Below are positions 7,072-12,805 of a stretch of 12,805 nt of DNA, one piece after another. Origin of the DNA: Choanephora cucurbitarum (Eukaryota > Mucoromycota > Mucoromycetes > Mucorales > Choanephoraceae). A model generated the notes under the pieces. The model was not told the DNA's origin, did not search any database, and saw only the letters and a list, made by a program, of their open reading frames with translations. The stretch covers positions 1-12,805 of the forward strand of contig JAIWNI010000285.1 in the NCBI GenBank assembly GCA_025331435.1. Reading direction: 5' to 3'. Numbering within the stretch: the first letter of the stretch is position 1; each line of letters begins with the position of its first letter. The position numbers and the translations under genes are program-made.

Positions 7072-9500
7072 TTAAGAGCTGTAGTAGTGAGCAACAGAAT
7101 CGATGTCGTATGAAAAGATATTTGATTGCATCTGACGCATGTATGTCTTTTCTATTCCTTGTTTATGGTTCGTATTGATCTGCTTGACAAATAGGTTGTT
7201 TCGTTCGAAGTTGAATCCCCAGAAGCAAGAAATCGGACCTAAACTTGTAAATAGAGTCACGAAGATGCAGCATAAAGTGAAAGTTTGGAACAATTGCTTG
7301 TTTGTTGTAATGTACTTGGAATTCTTTGGCAAAGGTTAGTAAATGCTGATGCGCCACTTCAACATCACTAATCTTAATCCCATGACCATCCAGAAGACGC
7401 AAGGCTTTTATCAAGTGCTTCATTGTCCTATACTCTTCTTCACTTCTGGCGATAGGTCGGAGAACATTCATTGCCATCGTAGACATAAACTCCTTGAGCT
7501 CAACTTCCTTAACATTAGCGAATCCCTCGTTCGTTATCTTGCTTGCTAATGGTTTGCCAGATGCTTGGTGATTGTATATCAGGTGTCTTTGCATTTCTGC
7601 TTTAATTGCCTGAAAGCCTTTTTCAGGTACAAAGTAGCTAAGGGCTCTTTTGACGACACCAAGATACAACGCATGCATCGGTTCAATTGCGATCAGATCG
7701 TACGAGAAGTATGGCAGCTTAAAGAGAACGGAGTATCGGAACACCTGTTTTTTGCTCTAACTCTTCCCTGGCTTTTTTGGTGGTGGCATTCTTCCAAGCG
7801 CGAGAGCTGTTTTTTGTCTCTTCCTTTTTTCTTTTCTCCCAGTGATCCACAGTTCCAGTTGCAGTAATCAAGTCGGTTACCAGGTCCAGGAATCGACTCA
7901 AAGGTGGTCTTGCAAAGATGACAACCGTTGCTGCTGTTGTATGACATGCTACTAACCAGCTTTTTGGTTGCTGGAAGATCTGAACCAAGGATTCCAAGAC
8001 AAGCCTTAACCGTATTGATCTGGAGAGATCCATCACTCATCATCATCTTCATTTCAACACCAAAAGATCAGTGACTAAAGGGTCCAAGTAGTGGTTCATA
8101 GCAGTAGTGGGAGGCTCTTGGGGCCCAGGAATTGTGCCAACAAACAACATGTTTTCCTTTTGATCACGGCCAGTCGGCTTTTCCTAAATTCTGGATCGTT
8201 AAGTATATGCAACCTGACACTGTAAGTGGTCTTGTAGGGACCGAACCAGTCAACGTTCAGAGTCAATAACAAGTTGTAATCCGACTCGGCAGTGAAGGCA
8301 ATAGTATCATTGAGATTGGCCTTGAAGGATGTGAAATTAGTGGCATCATAGAAGTCTCGCAAGTAGCCTTCAACAACTGTTCTGCTCTTCCATGCCTTAA
8401 CTCTATTAGCAAAGCCTTGTCTCAAGAAAAACTTTTTAAGAAGGGTAACCAACGAGCAGTATGAGTATTACCTTAATAGGTACAAGCTTGCGGATACTGG
8501 AATAGTGCTTGTACTCATAAATTTGACCTTCGCAGTAAGATGTCTTTCTTTGTGGGACGAATACAGCATTGGTAAGGTCAGGCAAAACAGGTGATGTCTT
8601 CTTCCGAAGGGTTTTCTTTCACCAAAGACAACTTGTGACATTTGGAGCATACGGCAAAGTACTTGATGTCCTCTTGACTATACGTGTTGAGGTTGTTATG
8701 CTTCAAAAAGGTTGTCATACTTTTAGGAAAGCGGTAATCGTCGTTGTTCAACTCAAGCACATGGTTAAGGCATTCCATAACCTATCTCAGTATTACGGCG
8801 CTCAGTGTTTCTATTGTTTGAGTAAAAGTGACCATCATTGAAAGAATCTTGGCAGAAGGAGAACTAGGGACTACTTTAGCTAAGTAACAGGATACACAAA
8901 TTAGGTCAATTGATTCTGACTGAATATATTAATATATTAATACTTACAAGTAGAAGTCAACTTTTGCAAATCAGCATCCTGGGGCAAGTCTTCGTGGCTT
9001 TCATCGTCAACCAAGGTTTCAGCGGAAAACTGGTTGTCGAAGCTGCATTCAGCATCAATGACATCAGACAACTTCAGCATTAATTAAAATAGCCTCCTGT
9101 TCATCGACAATAGAGAATTCTTCTTGGATGGTGGTTTGAACAGAAACTTCTATATTCAATGAAAGCAAACGTTAGTGGGAATTGATGCGTAAAAGGTATC
9201 TACAATCAAAGAATGTACCTGTGTTGGATTCAGCTTGGCTTTCGCAAACTACACGGGTTTTCTTGATGGCCTTCTTTGCTTCTGAAGTCAAATGTATGTC
9301 GTTAGTAATCAAGTAAGTACAAATAGAGTAAAAGGATGTTTACCATCAGTTTGAATCCATTCTTGGTAATTCATTCCTCTGAAACGCTTGCATTGCTTGT
9401 GGTAACGGATGGTAGCATTGCTGACGTACTTGCGCTTAGTTGAAACAGCACATTCGTCGCAGTGACATTCGAAGAGCTTGGTGGAAGAAGTGGAAGTCAT
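7072..9500 (-). pseudogene. Tnp2/Plavaka-like (CMC superfamily) transposase, N-terminal and catalytic part, heavily frameshifted
   Basis: Starts with ATG 9500-9498. Exons are 9500-9344, 9281-9219, 9149-8948, and from 8879 on; the three introns are 62, 69 and 67 nt and every junction is phase 1. The N-terminus has a zinc-binding-like CHCDEC...YHKQC module, and CSKCHKL follows near 8660. The core reads NVDWFGPYK (near 8255), GTIPGPQEPP (near 8130), NGCHLCKTTF (near 7920), IEPMHALYLGVVKR (near 7680) and FWGFNFERNN (near 7210). This order is what I know from Tnp2/Plavaka-type DDE transposases, which cut and paste DNA. The second acidic position is Glu in IEPMH where Asp is usual. Frame changes are needed near 9066-9090, 8580, 8460, 8213, 8165, 8055, 7890, 7740 and 7240, plus an in-frame TAG at 8784-8782. 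Exon 3 only leaves in the correct phase if one base is surplus. The stop is TAA 7074-7072. The gene is dead as written. The family is moderately sure, the pseudogene status very sure. Confidence 0.8.
8926..8943. repeat. AT-only palindromic run inside transposase intron 3
   Basis: Repeated TATTAATA units lie just inside the donor of the 67-nt intron (8947-8881). This is probably low-complexity intron sequence. Confidence 0.4.
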
Positions 9501-9562
9501 AGTAGGGTTGTAGAGATAATAAAATCGATATGGCAAAAAAAGAACTTGCTTGATTTCCAATG

Positions 9563-9573
9563 CCTTTTATATG
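9563..9573 (-). promoter_or_regulatory. TATA box of the transposase gene
   Basis: In minus sense CATATAAAAGG lies about 65 nt upstream of the ATG at 9500. It mirrors the TATA box of the convergent partner gene and supports 9500 as the original start. Confidence 0.65.
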
Positions 9574-10630
9574 ATATTGTCTTTTTTATTTTATTCATGC
9601 AAGAAGTAAAATACGAGGAATTTCATTTGTTCTGTTCAATGAGACGAATCAGATGAGTCCGATGTCAAGAGAAGTGTAAATATAGAATAGGTCTTTCAAA
9701 TCAGAGCTTCTGGACTTGTTCCTTGGTACTTTTCAAAGATGGACACCAAAAAGGAAATACTTTTTTAACTTTCAGAAAATAACACGCTTCTATTGGTGGT
9801 TGAATTTTATTGCGATGCACTTTGCGATCGCGTTGCTATTTTTATTTTCTTGAAAGTATGTCTGTGGTGCAATCAGCCTAATAAAGTAGGATATTTTCAT
9901 TACCCGTCTTGAGATTGTATTTTTTTTTTCAGTCAAAGCCTGCCAGCGGTTTAACACCAATAATCTTCACATTTTACAGCTTCTTGTATTATTTTCCTTT
10001 TTGATACAACTCAGTGTGCGTTTGAAAAATTTTCTTTATTATTTTATTTCAAAATGCTATACTTTACAAGCAATACATTCAGCCATTTCACCTTGTCATT
10101 TGCAACTGCTTTGAACTTCACTGCACACCCTTTATTTTTTAATACTTTGCAATAAACTGCTTTATATTTTAGCTCAATCACCTTCTTTTTTATTCTGTGC
10201 ATTTATATTTTTTTAACTTGCTTTTAAGTCAACGATGTAGCGAAGGGGAAACTTTTTTTAGTAATCTCGTTTGCTTACACCACTTGTACGTTTAGTTTTT
10301 CAAGTCATCTACAATAAAGCTTCTACAAGAACACTAGTCATTCGTCTTTCACTACGGCGCATATTAAAACCCAGTTTACATTTTTTATATGAAAACTTAC
10401 AGAATATTTTGCTCTGACGGGCAGAATTTTAGTAGAGAAGGAAAAGAGCCAGTTTGAAAGCTAAAAGTGTGGATTTTTTTTTCTCGACGCTATTAGGTGA
10501 GTTAGAGGAAGCACTCTGTTAAGTTTCAAGACGATCGGTGATGGTAAAGTGATCCAGGTTTTTTTTCCATGTCGATTTTCTTGAATAAAAAATACAAAGA
10601 CAAAGAGAAATAGCGGGTGAGAGAATATTT
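9574..10630. other. Long AT-rich region with no gene
   Basis: No ORF on either strand has coding character. The plus strand is T-rich with many short pyrimidine runs. The right end of the DNA transposon should lie here or a little beyond, but no terminal inverted repeat matching 4100-4600 was found by eye. Confidence 0.5.
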
Positions 10631-10635
10631 TCACT

Positions 10636-10763
10636 TGAATTCAGAAAAAGAGATGAGAGAAATCAAATTGATTCTCAGTGAATTCTCAAAAAGAGTTGAG
10701 ATGGGGGGACAATCTACGAAAAGGGAAACAGATGATATCCTAAAAAAGATAAAGGGGGGACAA
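10636..10763. repeat. Two nested short direct-repeat pairs
   Basis: An imperfect 24-bp unit starting TGAATTC and containing AAAAAGAG occurs at 10636 and 10679 (43 bp apart). A perfect 10-mer GGGGGGACAA occurs at 10703-10712 and 10754-10763 (51 bp apart). The surroundings are purine-rich. This could be a degenerate minisatellite or clustered binding sites such as transposon subterminal repeats. Confidence 0.55.
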
Positions 10764-11103
10764 GATACTTCCATATGAATGAAACATTTAAAGAGATTTA
10801 GATAGCGTCCAAATTTTAAAGGAGAGGCAATTTTAGAAGGTTGGCTATATTGAAGATTTTAGTGTAGGTGATACAAAAGAATAGAAAAAAGCAACGACTT
10901 GAGTGGAGAAGAAGCAGATGCAATAAGCCTAAGGGTAGAAACGGAGAATATTTATTTATTGAAGCTTGTGTATCCTGACTAAAGCAGATGTAGAAGCTAT
11001 AGTCAACAAGATGAGTGGTCCTATAAAGTAAAGCGTAGGATATAAGATAGTACTGTTTATTTTTTGTATGAAATAAAAAAGATATACGAACGACAAGTCG
11101 CAC
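10764..11103. other. Non-coding stretch
   Basis: A 95-codon minus-strand frame (10816-11103) is hydrophobic and low-complexity, with no recognisable motif or clear promoter. I do not call it a gene. Confidence 0.4.
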
Positions 11104-11126
11104 AAAGAGAGCTTACGACTCTCTTT
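11104..11126. repeat. Perfect 8-bp stem hairpin followed by T residues
   Basis: AAAGAGAG pairs with CTCTCTTT around a 7-nt loop, and two more Ts follow. It resembles an intrinsic terminator in shape, but in a fungal genome it is probably incidental unless a Pol III transcript lies upstream, and I see none. Confidence 0.45.
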
Positions 11127-11808
11127 TTAATCATGTTGAGACTTGAATCATCAGTTTGTTGCAGTATAGATGTTGTTGTTCATCGTCTTGAATTCAAAGC
11201 ACTACTCTCTTTCTCTGTTCGTGAATAACTGGTTCAAATCAGGTAGCTGAAAGCGTACTCATGAGTTGCTGGTATGCTTACTATCCTTTAAGAAACGCAT
11301 ATAGTTAGTAAGGATCCTTTCGTGTAATTATATTAAAAGGTATAACCAGTTAGTCATGCATCAGTAAGACTTTTACGACAAAGGTATTCAATTAAAGGTG
11401 CAGACAATAAGCTGTTAAGCTAGAAAGAAGCAGAATATAAAGGTATTAAGAAAAAGGGAAAGGAAAAGGAAACAAATAACAAAAGCCAAGCCATCTTGAA
11501 TTAAAACTCTTTATCCAATTATTGACCTTTTTTGGATAGCCGTCATTTGGAAACAGAGACACAAGAGACAAAGCTCGGTTAACTTGACATATATAAGACA
11601 ATAAACCGGATCCAGATAGACAAATCCCTCTTAATTCAAGGCTGCATCTTCCTTGAAGACCTCATATTTACTGTGAATAAGACGCATTATATCCATAAAA
11701 GTGGCTTTGAATGGTGATTAATAAATGTCTACTATTGCCATCTCTGAATATACTAATAATATGAACAAATAAAGTTCATAAGACTGATAGGTAGTATAAG
11801 GTTGTCTT
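11127..11808. other. Non-coding stretch
   Basis: No gene is supported. A TATA-like CATATATAAG occurs at 11588-11597 on the plus strand, but downstream there is only a 15-codon ORF from 11744. A purine run lies at about 11448-11475. Confidence 0.4.
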
Positions 11809-12484
11809 TTATTGAAATCCAACTTTATCATTATATTCAAAGCCAATTCCCAAATCCTCCCTAAACATGAAGCCTATTTGTAAAACATTTACCTTTACAC
11901 TTTCAGTACTCATATGAAGGTATGTGAGATGATCCACACAATTAGATCCAGAATATTCGATAACCTCCTTTACAAATTGAATATAGTTGATCATCTTCAG
12001 TAGAGTGTTGAATAGATATCCGTTCCCTTATCCAGAATGAGATTTTTTAACTGATCAGATAAAAACACAATAGCTAATGAGTAATATTTCGATTAGTTAC
12101 CATAATCTCTTACTCTAAAGGTTGTAGGAAGGCTTACCAGTAAAGAAGTAATTGATATGAGATAAACAACAGGTGTAAGTCAACTATATTAGTCACCAAC
12201 CTTAATGTTTTCCAACAAACGCAGAAGAATAACCATACAATTAATATATTAGCATGCATTCAGTTTGGCAGATATTTGAAAGAAGCATTGAAATGATAAG
12301 CAACAGAGGTCACATAAATTGTAGTGTTCGAGATGTTGGCTAAAGTGTTGATCGATGGAGAATAAAAAAAATAGTCAGTATACATATAAAATAAAAGTGT
12401 TGTTTTACTTACTATCAACGTGCAGGAAAAATAACGAGTCGTATAGCATCTCTAAGGTTAGTCGGTTCAAAAAGGAAGGTATGC
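11809..12484 (-). pseudogene. Remnant of an unrecognised spliced gene
   Basis: I do not recognise the product. Four exons can be drawn: 12484-12413 (5' side an acceptor TTTTAG), 12339-12239, 12183-12138, and 12073-11809. The introns are 12412-12340 (GTAAGT...TTTAG), 12238-12184 (GTATGG...GACTAATATAG) and 12137-12074 (GTAAGC...CATTAG), 55-73 nt long. Junction phases are 1, 0 and 1 and are consistent throughout. Readable stretches include LTLEMLYDSLFFLHVD, SVAYHFNASFKYLPN, LSDQLKNLILDKGTDIYSTL and MINYIQFVKEVIEYSG. Two lesions remain: an in-frame TGA at 12262-12260, and a frame change near 12000-12010. The terminal TAA (11811-11809) overlaps an AATAAA. The true 5' end is not visible. The size and phase agreement argues against chance, but composition alone could mislead. 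Confidence 0.35.
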
Positions 12485-12805
12485 CTAAAAGAGCAACTGA
12501 TTAACGGCTGTTTCAAAGTGATTGAACTGTATTGCGTGAATGTTTATTCTAAAATAAAAGTGTACTGACTGTTCGTAACGTGTATTGAACAGCTAAGCGT
12601 ATTCAGTGTACAAGATGGTCGACATGAGTGTGTGAGGAAATAAATAAAATAAAGAGGAAAGGAAAAAGAAAAATACCAAATACACTGGGAAAATAAAATA
12701 ACATTACGACACGTCATCATACAGCCAATAAGATAACGGAGCAAATCATTCAAAATGCCCAATATGGAATAATCAAATCGTATAAGGTATATGCGTTGAC
12801 GATCT
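12485..12805. other. Non-coding right edge, possible upstream region of the spliced remnant
   Basis: In minus sense it contains a long T/C-rich tract (about 12640-12680) ahead of an ATG at about 12625 that opens only ten codons. This resembles a fungal promoter and leader. A 72-codon minus frame (12544-12762) is dominated by this low-complexity tract and is not called. Confidence 0.35.

Noticed and set aside
6987..7178. Plus-strand 63-codon ORF rich in Lys and Glu
   Set aside because: It is encoded by the low-complexity purine tract opposite the transposase end.
10347..10356. CACTACGGCG as a possible CACTA-type transposon end
   Set aside because: No inverted partner was found in 4100-4680, and the motif is short.
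10411..10420. CTGACGGGCA resembling CTGACAGGCA at 4246-4255
   Set aside because: The match is a direct 9/10 match, not inverted, and does not extend, so it is not a terminal inverted repeat.
10816..11103. Minus-strand 95-codon hydrophobic ORF
   Set aside because: Low-complexity Leu/Phe/Tyr composition typical of translated AT-rich DNA; no family resemblance.
11231..11245. GGTTCAAATC resembling a tRNA B box
   Set aside because: No A box or cloverleaf could be drawn at the right distance on either strand.
11588..11791. Plus-strand TATA-like element followed by a small ORF at 11744
   Set aside because: The ORF has only 15 codons and no splice extension was convincing.
12544..12762. Minus-strand 72-codon ORF
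   Set aside because: It spans a T/C-rich promoter-like tract and has no recognisable domain.
1..12805. CRISPR arrays, bacterial operons, riboswitches, rRNA
   Set aside because: No regularly spaced repeats or conserved RNA cores were seen, and introns and TATA promoters point to a eukaryote.

Overview
The window looks like a repeat-rich, AT-rich stretch of an early-diverging fungal genome, most likely Mucoromycota (Mucorales type). Reasons: short introns (about 55-70 nt) with GTAAG/GTGAG donors and CTAAC/CTAAT-like branch points, TATA boxes 65-85 nt upstream of ATGs, pyrimidine-rich leaders, a Ty3/gypsy retroelement, and a transposase of the kind that is abundant in those genomes. No cellular housekeeping gene is recognisable. 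The genus cannot be named from sequence alone.

Layout. (1) 1-3928, minus strand: the 5' half of a Ty3/gypsy retrotransposon (gag, protease, reverse transcriptase, start of RNase H), cut by the left window edge before integrase. Gag (684 aa) and RT/RNase H (561+ codons) are open and lie in the same reading frame. The protease between them is thrown out of frame and back by two opposite single-base shifts, near 1876 and near 1645. (2) 3929-4680: non-coding leader of the retroelement, two adjacent hairpins (4104-4160), and the promoter of the next gene. (3) 4681-5826, plus strand: a three-exon coiled-coil gene of unknown function with a late frameshift. (4) 5863-9500, minus strand: a transposase in two parts. 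The C-terminal 261 aa form an intact ORF with its own ATG (5863-6648). The N-terminal and catalytic part (7072-9500) is a four-exon pseudogene with about nine frame changes and one nonsense codon. The genes of (3) and (4) are convergent, with stop codons only 36 bp apart, and each has a TATA box. I read them as one degenerate two-gene DNA transposon resembling the Tnp2/Plavaka (CMC, CACTA-related) group. I could not find its terminal inverted repeats. (5) 9574-11800: a long stretch without convincing genes, with a small cluster of direct repeats (10636-10763) and a hairpin (11104-11126). (6) 11809-12484, minus strand: a probable remnant of an unrecognised spliced gene, supported by consistent intron phases. 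The rest, to 12805, is non-coding.

How it fits together: a retroelement lies beside, with undetermined order of insertion, a two-gene DNA transposon whose catalytic gene is dead but whose C-terminal ORF and partner gene are largely intact. The points most worth a second look are the uneven decay across this transposon, the split transposase, the compensating frameshifts in the protease, and the unknown spliced remnant at the right.
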